8,050 bases of DNA from Myxococcales bacterium (GCA_004525875.1 SPBQ01000091.1:1-8050), one strand, 5' to 3'. Shown: positions 1-7,028, counted from the stretch's first letter. Made by a program: numbers and translations. The notes: generated from the sequence alone by a model not told the origin.

Positions 1-85
1 CGAGCGAGTTGGCGCGCTCGGCCCGGTCGATCGTCACGATCGCCACGTGAGGGTGGTCGCCGGGAAGCTCGAAGTGTATCGACAC
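1..85 (-). CDS. Enoyl-CoA hydratase/isomerase family protein, N-terminal fragment (cut by left window edge)
   Basis: Reading leftward from a GTG at 85-83 gives 28 codons, beginning VSIHFELPGDHPHVAIVTID and continuing RAERANSL. This matches the opening of crotonase-fold proteins, where a beta strand of the form V-A-x-V-T-L is followed by the R/P-E-x-x-N-(A/S)-L motif. The rest of the gene, including the active site, lies outside the window, so hydratase, isomerase or another crotonase activity cannot be told apart. The start is supported by a purine-rich ribosome-binding sequence (GAGAAAGG on the minus strand, about 93-86) directly before the GTG. The acyl-CoA synthetase stop (TGA, 96-94) is only 8 nt upstream, so the two genes are almost certainly co-transcribed and translationally close. 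A synthetase plus crotonase pair suggests activation and then processing of a fatty or other carboxylic acid as its CoA thioester. Confidence 0.75.
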   Translation of the reverse strand, partial: MSIHFELPGDHPHVAIVTIDRAERANSL

Positions 86-93
86 GGCCTTTC

Positions 94-1650
94 TCAGTTC
101 ACCCGCCGGTCTACGCCCTTCCAGTACGGTTCGCGCAGCTCGCGCTTGAGCACCTTGCCGGACGGATTCTTCGGCAAGGCCTCGAGGAAGTCGACGGTTC
201 TCGGTCGTTTGTACCCGGCAAGTCTTCCGCCGCAGAACTCGATCAGCTCCTCGGCCGTCGCTGAAGCGTCGGCCTTGAGAACCACAACGGCCTTGACGTC
301 CTCGCCCCATCTGGCGCTGGGCACGCCGATCACGGCAGCGTCGGCTACGCCGGGGTGCGTGAAGAGCACCTCCTCGATCTCGCGCGGGTAGACGTTCTCG
401 CCGCCCGACACGATCATGTCCTTCAGGCGATCCATGATGAAGACGTAGCCGCGCTCGTCCATGGTTCCGAGATCGCCCGTGTGCAACCAGCCGCCTCGCA
501 GTGTGTCTGCCGTCGCCTCGGGCATCTTCCAGTAGCCTTTCATCACGTTGGGTCCGCGCGCGATGATCTCTCCGAGCTCGCCGGCGTCCACGTCTTTGTC
601 GTTCTCGTCGACCACGCGGATCTCCACGCCGAACGCCGGGCGGCCGCAGGAGCTGAGTCTGCGACTCTGTTCAGGAGTACCGCCGACGACGTGGTCCCTG
701 GGGCCGAGTACCGTAAGCACGGCCACCGACTCGGTCTGGCCGAACGCCTGGAGGAAGTCGCAGCGGAACGTCTCGATCGCCTTCTTGAGGACTTCGGCCG
801 GGAGCGGCGACGCGCCGTAGGTGATGCGCTCGAGCGGCCCGAAGTCGACGTCCTCGATCCCCGGCATGGACAGCAGGAAGAGTATCATCGCCGGGACGAA
901 CAGCGCGTGAGTGATGCCGTCCTCGCTGAACGAGCGAAGCACCCGATCGGGGATGAAGTCCTCCTTCACCGCCAGAGACGCCCCGGCCGCCATCGTGTAC
1001 ATGGCGGTGATGACGGCCGCTGCATGGTAGAGGGGGGCGACGATCAGGTTGCAGTGATGTGGGGACATGGCGGCCTCGAACGAGATCTGCATCACGTTCG
1101 TCACGAGGTTTCGATGCGTGATCATCGCGCCCTTGGGCCGCCCCGTCGTGCCGCTCGTATACATCTGGTAGACGAGGTCGTTCTCGTCGACGCTTGCGAT
1201 CGGCGCGTCGGCCGAGGCGGTGGCCAGCAGATCCTCGTGGCCGTGGTACCCATCGCGGGCGCCGCCGATGCACACGAGCTCCCGCACGGTCGTAAGCTCA
1301 CCGCGGATCGAGTCGATCGTGCCGACGTACTCCTCACCAACGATCGCACAGACCACCTCTGCATCGTTGATGATGTACGCGAGCTCGGGCGCCGACAGAC
1401 GATAGTTCAGCGGCGTCGTCACCGCACCGATCAGCGACGCGCCGAAGTAGAGCTCCACGTACTGGTGACAGTTCTTCGACAGAACGGCGACGCGGCTGTC
1501 AGGGCCGACCCCGAGGCGAGACAGCGCGTTGGCCGTCCGGCACGAGCGTTCGTACAGATCGGCGTACGTGAACGTACGGCCGGCGAAGGTCACGGCCGGC
1601 GCCTCCGGCCGCAGCAAGCGCTGGCGTTTGATGATGTCGATTGCGAGCAT
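94..1650 (-). CDS. AMP-forming acyl-CoA synthetase (fatty-acid/carboxylic-acid CoA ligase)
   Basis: This 518-residue cytoplasmic enzyme belongs to the ANL adenylate-forming family and is of normal length. It would activate a carboxylic acid with ATP to an acyl-adenylate and then transfer the acyl group to CoA. The core motifs are in order: P-loop YTSGTTGRPKG (residues 164-174), YGASPLP (278-284), GQTE (304-307), GWLHTGDLG (387-395), the hinge and A8 region RLKDMIVSGGENVYPREIE (408-426), and the C-terminal PKNPSGKVLKREL (493-505) with K499 as the presumed catalytic lysine. Nothing essential is missing. The ATG at 1650 is preceded by a strong purine run (AAGAGGGGG on the minus strand), which supports this start. 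The downstream crotonase gene begins 8 nt after the stop, pointing to beta-oxidation-like catabolism. Chain length and substrate cannot be read from the sequence; medium- or long-chain fatty acids or aromatic acids are all possible. Confidence 0.93.
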   Translation of the reverse strand: MLAIDIIKRQRLLRPEAPAVTFAGRTFTYADLYERSCRTANALSRLGVGPDSRVAVLSKNCHQYVELYFGASLIGAVTTPLNYRLSAPELAYIINDAEVVCAIVGEEYVGTIDSIRGELTTVRELVCIGGARDGYHGHEDLLATASADAPIASVDENDLVYQMYTSGTTGRPKGAMITHRNLVTNVMQISFEAAMSPHHCNLIVAPLYHAAAVITAMYTMAAGASLAVKEDFIPDRVLRSFSEDGITHALFVPAMILFLLSMPGIEDVDFGPLERITYGASPLPAEVLKKAIETFRCDFLQAFGQTESVAVLTVLGPRDHVVGGTPEQSRRLSSCGRPAFGVEIRVVDENDKDVDAGELGEIIARGPNVMKGYWKMPEATADTLRGGWLHTGDLGTMDERGYVFIMDRLKDMIVSGGENVYPREIEEVLFTHPGVADAAVIGVPSARWGEDVKAVVVLKADASATAEELIEFCGGRLAGYKRPRTVDFLEALPKNPSGKVLKRELREPYWKGVDRRVN

Positions 1651-1788
1651 GAGGTCCCCCTCTTGGCGATTTCTCTTGGCGGCGGGCGCGCGCTGAAGGC
1701 CCGGCTAGCTAGATAGTACGCCGCCGTCCGTAGGGACAGCTTCTCGCGCCGGTTTGGATCTACCCAAGCGGGTGAGTACGATTCGGGC
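1651..1788. promoter_or_regulatory. Divergent intergenic region with a possible minus-strand promoter
   Basis: These 138 bases separate the start codons of two divergent genes, so they should hold promoters for both. The only AT-richer patch is around 1706-1719. On the minus strand it reads TACTAT (1718-1713), a fair -10 hexamer about 62 nt upstream of the acyl-CoA synthetase start, but no convincing -35 is seen 16-18 nt further up. No clear promoter is visible for the plus-strand gene, and I see no operator-like palindrome. Confidence 0.25.
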
Positions 1789-2652
1789 GTGGAAACCGTA
1801 GAGAGCCCCGGAGGTGCCGGACCCGGCGGGACCGGAGATGCCGATCCATCTGGCCAGGCCTGGAACTTCGACGACCGCCCCCGCGAAACACCGAAAGCTG
1901 GCGCCGGCCCCGGGCGTGGACCGCGGCGCCTGCCGGGCACTCACGTCGCACGGGTGGCCCTGATCTTCGGACTCGCGACGCCGGCCGTCGCCGTTCTCGG
2001 CGCGCTCGGCGCGCATCGCGAGGTGCTCAGCTCGTTTGTTGGCTTCCGGATGTTCCTGATCTCGTTGCCGCTGGCGCTGGTGGGCTTCCTGTTCGCGCTA
2101 TTTGCTCGTATCCGGGCGCGTGGGGACCGCGACCCGAGCGCGCGACGCAAGGCGCTGGTGGCGACGCTACTCGGGGTCGTGACGATCGCGTCGGTCGCGG
2201 GGCTGGCGCTTCCAGCGGTCGGCTTCCCGATCATCAACGACATCACCACGGACGTCGACGACCCGCCACTGTTCGTGCACGCGCTCACACTCGAGGCCAA
2301 CGCCGGCCGCGACATGTCCTACCCGGAAGGATTCGCCGAACAGCAGCGCAGCGCCTATCCGACGCTTGCGACGGTGAGGATCGCGAAGGCGTCGGTGGAC
2401 ACCTTCGTTCTGGCACGCGAGACGCTCTCGGCGCTGCGCGACACACGCGTCGTCGACGAGGACCGCCGCACGGGCCGCATCGAGGCGGTTTCGATATCAG
2501 GAGTGTTTCGCTTCAAGGACGACGTGGTCGTCCGCGTCCGTGAGACCGAGGGCGGTAGCATGATCGACATGCGCTCGAAGTACCGCGACGGACGCGGCGA
2601 CATGGGCGTCAACGCCCGGCGCATCGAGGATTTTTTCGCACTGCTTCACTGA
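1789..2652 (+). CDS. DUF1499 domain membrane protein
   Basis: The 287-residue product has a Gly/Pro/Asp-rich N-terminus (1-50), three likely membrane segments (about 54-74, 86-107 and 122-146), and then a C-terminal domain (about 150-286) that fits DUF1499. The family signatures visible are INDITTD (149-155) followed by PPLF, the AYPTL segment (189-193), FKDDVVVRVR (242-251), GSMIDMRSKYRDG (256-268) and DMGVNARRIEDF (271-282). The function of DUF1499 is not established; members are often tied to membranes or lipid-related loci. The start is a GTG (1789-1791) with only a weak upstream purine stretch, so the N-terminus is uncertain and a shorter form starting nearer the first membrane segment is possible. 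It lies 59 nt upstream of the crotonase gene on the same strand and may lead that operon, though that gene has its own ribosome-binding site. Confidence 0.82.
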   Translation: METVESPGGAGPGGTGDADPSGQAWNFDDRPRETPKAGAGPGRGPRRLPGTHVARVALIFGLATPAVAVLGALGAHREVLSSFVGFRMFLISLPLALVGFLFALFARIRARGDRDPSARRKALVATLLGVVTIASVAGLALPAVGFPIINDITTDVDDPPLFVHALTLEANAGRDMSYPEGFAEQQRSAYPTLATVRIAKASVDTFVLARETLSALRDTRVVDEDRRTGRIEAVSISGVFRFKDDVVVRVRETEGGSMIDMRSKYRDGRGDMGVNARRIEDFFALLH

Positions 2653-2711
2653 GCCCCCAGCCGCCTCGCGGCGACGACCATCGGACACCGACCCCGGGGA
2701 GACGAACGACC

Positions 2712-3431
2712 ATGGCACACTCTGACGACAACCTGAGCTACGAGGTCAACGGCAACGTTGCGGTCCTGACGCTAGACGATGGCAAGGCCAATGCCGTCTC
2801 GCACGAGCTGATCGCGAGCGTCGAATCGGCGCTCGATCGCGCCGCGACCGAGGCGAGGTCGGTATTGATCGCCGGACGCCCCGGAAAGTTCTCTGCCGGT
2901 TTCGAGCTGTCGACGATGACGGCGAGCCCCGCATCGGCACGCGCTCTGGTGGCGGCCGGCGCCCGCATGCTGGTGAAGATCTACACGCATCCGCAGCCGG
3001 TCGTGGCCGCGTGCACGGGCCACGCGCTGGCTGCTGGAGCGCTGCTGCTGCTAGCGGCGGACCGGCGCATCGGCGCCGAGGGCGCATTCAAGATCGGGCT
3101 GAACGAGGTGGCGATCGGGCTGCGCTTACCGGTGTTCGCGATCGAGCTCGCGCGCGAGCGGTTGTCGAAGCGCCACTTCACCGCCGCCACCGTCAACGCC
3201 CGCATCTACGATCCGGCAGGCGCGCGTGAGGCCGGCTATCTCGACGATGTGGTGCCGGAAGCGGAGTTGCTCGAGCGTGCGCTGGGGGAGGCGGCCGGTG
3301 CGGCGGAGCTACCGAGCGGTGCGTTAGCGATGACCAAGGAGCTCTCGCGCCGCGCGTTCGCCGACCACGTGCTGCGGTCGCTTGACGCCGACCTGGCAGA
3401 GCTCGGCATGCCCTCGGCGGCCAAGAAGTAG
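2712..3431 (+). CDS. Crotonase-fold protein (enoyl-CoA hydratase/isomerase family), one catalytic Glu retained
   Basis: The 239-residue protein has the crotonase pattern: VAVLTLDDGKANAVS (16-30), the oxyanion-hole segment FSAGFEL (60-66), CTGHALAAGALLLLAADRRI (101-120) with G109 as the second oxyanion NH, and FKIGLNEVAIG (126-136). By motif alignment to rat enoyl-CoA hydratase, E132 corresponds to Glu164, whereas the Glu144 position is L112. Two-Glu hydratases need both residues, and Delta3-Delta2-enoyl-CoA isomerases use one. This protein is therefore more likely an isomerase or another acyl-CoA reaction than a classical hydratase. The motif set resembles a short crotonase subgroup, often annotated only as enoyl-CoA hydratase, in which the GHAxAxGA variant is normal. 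ATG 2712 is preceded by GGGGAG (2697-2702), a good ribosome-binding site. The selenoprotein gene follows after 8 nt. Confidence 0.88.
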   Translation: MAHSDDNLSYEVNGNVAVLTLDDGKANAVSHELIASVESALDRAATEARSVLIAGRPGKFSAGFELSTMTASPASARALVAAGARMLVKIYTHPQPVVAACTGHALAAGALLLLAADRRIGAEGAFKIGLNEVAIGLRLPVFAIELARERLSKRHFTAATVNARIYDPAGAREAGYLDDVVPEAELLERALGEAAGAAELPSGALAMTKELSRRAFADHVLRSLDADLAELGMPSAAKK

Positions 3432-3439
3432 GCGCACCG

Positions 3440-4069
3440 ATGTCCACCGACGCGATCGTCCGCTTCTCGGTCTGGTCCGATATCCTTTGACCGTGGTGCT
3501 TCAACGGGGCGGTCCGCCTCGCAAAGCTCGAACACGAGTACGGCCCACGACTCGAGCTTACGTGGAAGTCGTTTCTGTTGCGGCCGGCTCCGTCCGCGAA
3601 GCCGCTCGAGAAGTTCCGGCGCTACACCGAATCGTGGAAGGTTCCCGCGTCTCAGCCCGACTCCGGTGACTTCCGCGTCTGGTCCACCGACGAGGCGCCG
3701 CCGTCGCACTCGGTGCCGCCGAACGTGGCCGTCAAGGCGGCGGCTGCACAGGGACGGTTCGATCGTTATCACCTCGCGCTCATGCGGGCCTACTTCTTCG
3801 AGAACCGCAACGTGACCGACCGTACGACATTGCTCGCCGTTGCGGACGAGTGCGATTTGGACCGGGTCCGCTTCGAGGCCGATCTTGCCGACGAGCAAAT
3901 CGAGCGCGCAGTGCTCAGGGACCACAACGAGGCCTTCGAGCTGGGCATCACCGCCGTACCGACGGTGCTGGTCGACGGGGACGTGGCTCTGCCTGGTGCG
4001 CAGGATCTACGATTCTACCGCCACGTCATCGAGCGGCGGCTTGCCCAGGTGGGAGGAACCCGCGGGTGA
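3440..4069 (+). CDS. DsbA/FrnE-family thioredoxin-fold selenoprotein (Sec-Pro-Trp-Cys active site)
   Basis: Reading from ATG 3440 and decoding the in-frame TGA at 3488-3490 as selenocysteine gives 209 residues, the usual size for the DsbA-like (2-hydroxychromene-2-carboxylate isomerase/FrnE) family. The N-terminus reads FSVWSDIL-Sec-PWCFNGA, matching the family's SD-x-x-CPWC-(Y/F)-x-G motif with Sec17 in place of the first Cys and Cys20 as the resolving residue. A helical insert follows (about 50-165), then GITAVPTVLVDG (169-180) with the cis-proline P174 that packs on the active site, and PGAQDLRFY (185-193). The likely role is cytoplasmic thiol/selenol redox or isomerase chemistry; no signal peptide or membrane segment is seen. 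The start lies 8 nt after the crotonase stop with a modest AAGTAGG ribosome-binding site. The end overlaps the amidohydrolase start by 4 nt. Without recoding, only a 163-residue piece from TTG 3578 remains, lacking the redox motif. The alternative is a recent nonsense mutation or sequencing error at one base; the exact Cys position, intact downstream frame and adjacent hairpin argue against it. Confidence 0.85.
3488..3490 (+). other. In-frame TGA, probable selenocysteine codon (Sec17)
   Basis: This TGA is codon 17 of the frame starting at ATG 3440 and is immediately followed by codons for Pro-Trp-Cys. It replaces the first cysteine of the CPWC redox motif, the classical Sec/Cys exchange position in thioredoxin-fold proteins. 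It is the only stop in the frame before 4067-4069. TGA works as a true terminator for five of the six complete genes in the window, so the genome has not reassigned it globally. A hairpin with SECIS-like geometry begins 7 nt downstream. Confidence 0.85.
3498..3527 (+). promoter_or_regulatory. Candidate bacterial SECIS element
   Basis: The RNA can fold into a two-part stem. The lower helix is GCUU (3498-3501) with AAGC (3524-3527). A small 3x2 internal loop follows, then a 7-bp upper helix, CGGGGCG (3505-3511) with CGCCUCG (3515-3521), containing one G-U pair. The apical loop is GUC (3512-3514), or GGUCC if the closing pair opens. The loop begins 21 nt after the TGA and has G as its first base. 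These features fit the published bacterial SECIS model: a hairpin inside the coding region just after UGA, a loop about 16-37 nt away, and a G in the first two loop positions. It would recruit SelB carrying Sec-tRNA. The fold was found by eye; GC-rich DNA forms hairpins easily, so this supports recoding but does not prove it. Confidence 0.65.
4051..4056 (+). promoter_or_regulatory. Ribosome-binding site fixing the amidohydrolase start
   Basis: GGGAGG lies inside the last codons of the selenoprotein gene, 9 nt before GTG 4066. It is the best Shine-Dalgarno match near the start and favours GTG 4066 over the internal ATG at 4084. With the GTGA overlap at 4066-4069, it suggests translational coupling. 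Confidence 0.7.
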
Positions 4070-5253
4070 AGGATCTACTGACCATGGCGGTGGCGCATCG
4101 CGAGCGCATCATCGAGCTGCGAAGGCGTATTCACCGAACTCCGGAGCTCGGTCTGGAGACGCCACGTACGTGCGAGCTGGTGCGAAGCGAGCTCGAGGCG
4201 ATCGGTGTCGATGCGATCACGACGGGCCGCGGCTGTACGTGGGTGACCGCCGACATCCACGGTGGCGGCGCGAGCAACGTCGCCCCCGGCGTGAAGCCTG
4301 CGGTCGTCGCGTTACGCGCGGACACCGACGCTCTTCCCCTCACCGAGGCGACCGGTCTGGAGTTCTCATCCGAGGTGGACGGGTGCATGCACGCCTGCGG
4401 CCACGACGGCCACACGGCGATGCTTGTCGGTGCGGCGGTCGTTCTGGTTGATGCGCGCAAGCGCTTTGCCGGAACCGTGCGGCTGATGTTCCAGCCCGGC
4501 GAGGAGGGGTTCGGCGGGGCGGCGATCATGATCGCCGAGGGGGCTCTCGACGATGTCGACGCGGCGTTCGCCATCCATCTTCAACCGTCGGCGCCACCAC
4601 ACACCGTCTTGTACCGCACCGGCACGATGCTGGCCGCGTTCGACGACTTCACGGCGACGTTTCGCGGTGCCGGTGGGCACGCGAGCACGCCACACGCAGC
4701 CCGCGATCCGATCCCCGCCATCGGGCCGTTCGTCGACGGATTGTCGCACGTCGCCGCTAGAGAGACGGATCCCCACGATCGTGTCGTCTACAGCGTCTCG
4801 CACGTCGTTGCAGGAACCAAGGAGAACGTGATACCGGCCACGGCGCGGTGCTCGGGGACGATGCGCTCGCTGTCCGTCTCCGGTCGTGAGCTCGCGCTCG
4901 AACGCTTGCGGCGAGTCGCCTGCGGTGTCGCCGAGTCGCGCGGGCTCGAGGTCGATCTCGACGTGCGTCCTGGTTACCCCCCGACCATAAACCACGTCGA
5001 CGCCGTCGGCGAGGTCCTTGTCGCCGCCGAAGGGCTCGGGCTCGAGCGGCGCGAGATGGCCGGGCCGTTCATGGGTGCGGAGGATTTCTCCTACGTGCTC
5101 GCACGGGTCCCCGGTGCGATGGTGTTCCTCGGTTGCGCGACCGGCGCCAACGCCCCGCTGCACTCCGACCGGATGATGATCGACGAAGCCGTGCTGCCGA
5201 CCGGTGCCGCGCTGCATGCGGCGGTGGCTCAGCGGATGCTCGGCCGCGCCTGA
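4066..5253 (+). CDS. M20D-family metallo-amidohydrolase (N-acyl amino acid/hippurate/IAA-amino acid hydrolase type)
   Basis: This 395-residue cytoplasmic zinc- or manganese-dependent hydrolase would cleave an amide bond, for example an N-acyl amino acid, into acid and amine. The family pattern is complete: RRIHRTPELG (20-29), VALRADTDALP (81-91), MHACGHDGHT (108-117), FQPGEEG (142-148), FAIHLQP (168-174), GGHASTPH (203-210) in the dimerisation domain, NVIPATA (254-260), MGAEDFSY (336-343) and LHSDR (365-369). Expected metal ligands are C111, H113, E147, H171 and H366, all present. The frame is open back to 3850, but the protein homology begins around 4066, and GTG 4066 has a strong GGGAGG 9 nt upstream. 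The start overlaps the selenoprotein stop (GTGA), so the two are probably translated together. Together with the crotonase, the operon could process an acyl conjugate, but the substrate cannot be assigned. Confidence 0.92.
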   Translation: MKDLLTMAVAHRERIIELRRRIHRTPELGLETPRTCELVRSELEAIGVDAITTGRGCTWVTADIHGGGASNVAPGVKPAVVALRADTDALPLTEATGLEFSSEVDGCMHACGHDGHTAMLVGAAVVLVDARKRFAGTVRLMFQPGEEGFGGAAIMIAEGALDDVDAAFAIHLQPSAPPHTVLYRTGTMLAAFDDFTATFRGAGGHASTPHAARDPIPAIGPFVDGLSHVAARETDPHDRVVYSVSHVVAGTKENVIPATARCSGTMRSLSVSGRELALERLRRVACGVAESRGLEVDLDVRPGYPPTINHVDAVGEVLVAAEGLGLERREMAGPFMGAEDFSYVLARVPGAMVFLGCATGANAPLHSDRMMIDEAVLPTGAALHAAVAQRMLGRA

Positions 5254-5264
5254 TCGCGCCTGCC

Positions 5265-5282
5265 CGGACTCTCCGCAGTCTG
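5265..5282. terminator. Weak hairpin between convergent genes
   Basis: The 43 bases between the converging stop codons contain CGGACT (5265-5270), a 6-base loop, and AGTCTG (5277-5282), giving a 6-bp stem with one G-U pair. The position suits a shared terminator, but there is no T-run on either side and the stem is short. Confidence 0.25.
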
Positions 5283-5296
5283 ATCGTCACCCCGGA

Positions 5297-6934
5297 TCAG
5301 CCGACGAGCACGCCGGGGTTCATGATCGCGCCCGGGTCGAGCGCGCCCTTGGCCGCGGTGAACGCCGCAGCGAACGCGTCCGGTCGCTGGCGGTCGTACC
5401 AGGGCCGATGGTCGCGACCCACGGCATGATGATGGGTGATCGTCCCGCCCGCACTGTTGATCGCGTCGGCGGCCGCCGCCTTGATCTCATCCCACTGCTC
5501 GAGCTGCGACCGGCGACGCCCCGGCGCCAGCACCGTGTAGTAGGGCGCGGGGCCGTCCGGATAGACGTGCGTGAAGCGACAGCTCACCTGGCCGCCGCCG
5601 CACACGCGAGCCAGCGCGTCTTCGACCGCCGCAGTGACGCATGCGTGGAACTCCTCGAAGCGGTCCCACGTGATCGCCGTCTCGAAGGTCTCGCTCACGA
5701 AACCGAGTCGGGCGAGGGCATCTCGCAGATAGGGCGCGCGCAGGAAGGCGTTGCGCCATGCGCCGGCGGCGCCTTCACGCGAGGCGCCCTCGTCATTGCG
5801 GGTGCGGCCCGCGCCGGCGGGGATCTCACCGCCGTGGTCACGAGCGCACTCGAGAGCGCGCTCGATCCATGCGTAGAGCGTGTGATCCGCCGATTCGAAG
5901 CCGATGATCAGGACGCCGTGACTGCCGTCACCGGCGCCCGAGGTCAGCGCCTCGCCGGCGTCGAGAAGGCGAAGGTTCGACGGGTGCAGGCCGGCCTGGG
6001 CGATGTCGTGGGCGGCGCGCGCGCCGGCGTGGAAATTGCTGAACTTGACGGCCGCCGAGGTCCGGAAGGTTGGCCGTTCCTGGATCCGCATCCAGGCTTC
6101 GGTGATGATCCCGAGCGTGCCTTCCGAGCCGAGCGCGAAACGATCGGGCGAAGGCCCCGCGCCCGATCCCGGCAGCCTGCGCGATTCGTAGAGCCCCGAG
6201 GGCGTGATCATGCGAATCGATTCGACGAACTCATCGATGTGCGTGTAGAGCGTCGCGTAGTGCCCGCCCGAGCGCGTCGCGATCCAGCCGCCGAGCGTCG
6301 AGAATTCGAAGGATTGCGGGAAGTGTCGCAGCGTCAGTCCGTGCGGGCGCAGCCGGTCCTCGAGCGCCGGTCCGTAGATACCGGCCTGGATACGTGCGGC
6401 GCGCGACTCGCGATCGATCTCGATCACGCGGTCGAGCGCGCCCAGGTCGATGGAGACGGCGGCCTTGTACTCGCCGCCCGGTCCGCCGCTATCGAGCCTG
6501 GCCTCGACGCCGCCGACCACGCTCGAGCCGCCTCCGTAAGGGATCGCGGCGACGCGAGCGTCGGTGCACCAGTCGAGCAGGGCGGTCACGTCGCTCTCGT
6601 CGCGCGGAAATGCCACGAGGTCGGGCGCGACGCGGAAGTCGCGCCGCAGTGCACGCACGACATCGCGGAACGATTTGCCGTAGGTGTGCGAGGCGCGCGC
6701 GTAGGGCGCGCAGGACAGGATCGGCGCGAGCGAAACGGGTGCGGTCGACGCGTCGAGGCGCGACACGGGCATATCGATCTCGTCGATCTGCGGCGCCGAC
6801 ACCGGCGCGGTGAGCTCGCAGCCGAATCGATCCGCGAGCAGCTTACCGATCGGGTGGACGTGCTCATCGTCGGGGTCGTCGCCGGTGCGTCCCCAGCCCC
6901 AGAACTTCCGCATCGATCGGCCGTGTGCGCTCAT
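5297..6934 (-). CDS. FAD-binding oxidoreductase, alkyl-dihydroxyacetonephosphate synthase-like
   Basis: This flavoprotein of 545 residues (from ATG 6934) has an N-terminal PCMH-type FAD-binding domain and a C-terminal FAD-linked oxidase domain. Visible motifs are MRKFWGWG (8-15), typical of alkyl-DHAP-synthase relatives, YGGGSSVVGG (133-142), HFPQSFEFSTLGGWIATRSG (204-223), FALGSEGTLGIITEAWMRI (266-284), HPSNLRLLD (317-325), APYLRD (400-405), the HHHAVGRDH stretch (501-509) matching the catalytic His cluster of alkyl-DHAP synthase, and DPGAIMNPGVL (533-543). True alkyl-DHAP synthase swaps the acyl chain of acyl-DHAP for a fatty alcohol to start ether-lipid synthesis; many bacterial relatives have unknown substrates, so only the family is certain. 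The frame extends to a TTG at 7009, but the extra 25 residues are Arg-rich and poorly supported. ATG 6934 or ATG 6913 is more likely. None has a clear ribosome-binding site. Confidence 0.87.
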   Translation of the reverse strand: MSAHGRSMRKFWGWGRTGDDPDDEHVHPIGKLLADRFGCELTAPVSAPQIDEIDMPVSRLDASTAPVSLAPILSCAPYARASHTYGKSFRDVVRALRRDFRVAPDLVAFPRDESDVTALLDWCTDARVAAIPYGGGSSVVGGVEARLDSGGPGGEYKAAVSIDLGALDRVIEIDRESRAARIQAGIYGPALEDRLRPHGLTLRHFPQSFEFSTLGGWIATRSGGHYATLYTHIDEFVESIRMITPSGLYESRRLPGSGAGPSPDRFALGSEGTLGIITEAWMRIQERPTFRTSAAVKFSNFHAGARAAHDIAQAGLHPSNLRLLDAGEALTSGAGDGSHGVLIIGFESADHTLYAWIERALECARDHGGEIPAGAGRTRNDEGASREGAAGAWRNAFLRAPYLRDALARLGFVSETFETAITWDRFEEFHACVTAAVEDALARVCGGGQVSCRFTHVYPDGPAPYYTVLAPGRRRSQLEQWDEIKAAAADAINSAGGTITHHHAVGRDHRPWYDRQRPDAFAAAFTAAKGALDPGAIMNPGVLVG

Positions 6935-7028
6935 GCTCGCGTCGGTGATGTCCGGCGGGCGACTCTGAGTCCACCGACGAGCACGTCGACCGATCGTGCC
7001 GCTCGACAAACAGCCGGCGCCCGCCTAG

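Noticed and set aside
355..1716. A 453-residue plus-strand open frame
   Set aside because: It is antisense to the acyl-CoA synthetase; its His/Arg/Asp/Val-rich composition is typical of a high-GC shadow frame and it has no recognisable domain.
2660..2672. Small hairpin (5-bp stem, CTC loop) between the DUF1499 and crotonase genes
   Set aside because: Such a short GC stem is common by chance in DNA of this composition and no T-run follows, so it is not called a terminator.
3236..3925. A 229-residue minus-strand open frame
   Set aside because: It is antisense to the crotonase and selenoprotein genes and has no recognisable motifs.
3850..4065. Upstream extension of the amidohydrolase frame to 3850
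   Set aside because: The extra 72 residues overlap the selenoprotein coding sequence, are Arg/Gly-rich with no family similarity, and the strong ribosome-binding site points to GTG 4066.
3578..4069. A 163-residue frame starting at TTG 3578
   Set aside because: It is the downstream part of the selenoprotein gene. It has no ribosome-binding site, lacks the redox motif, and would leave about 145 unexplained bases inside an otherwise tightly packed operon.
3440..4069. Interpretation of the TGA at 3488 as a pseudogene or frameshift
   Set aside because: Both sides of the TGA share one frame, so there is no frameshift. No other lesion is seen, the TGA falls exactly on a redox Cys codon, and a SECIS-like hairpin follows. 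A single-base sequencing error remains possible and is left as a test.
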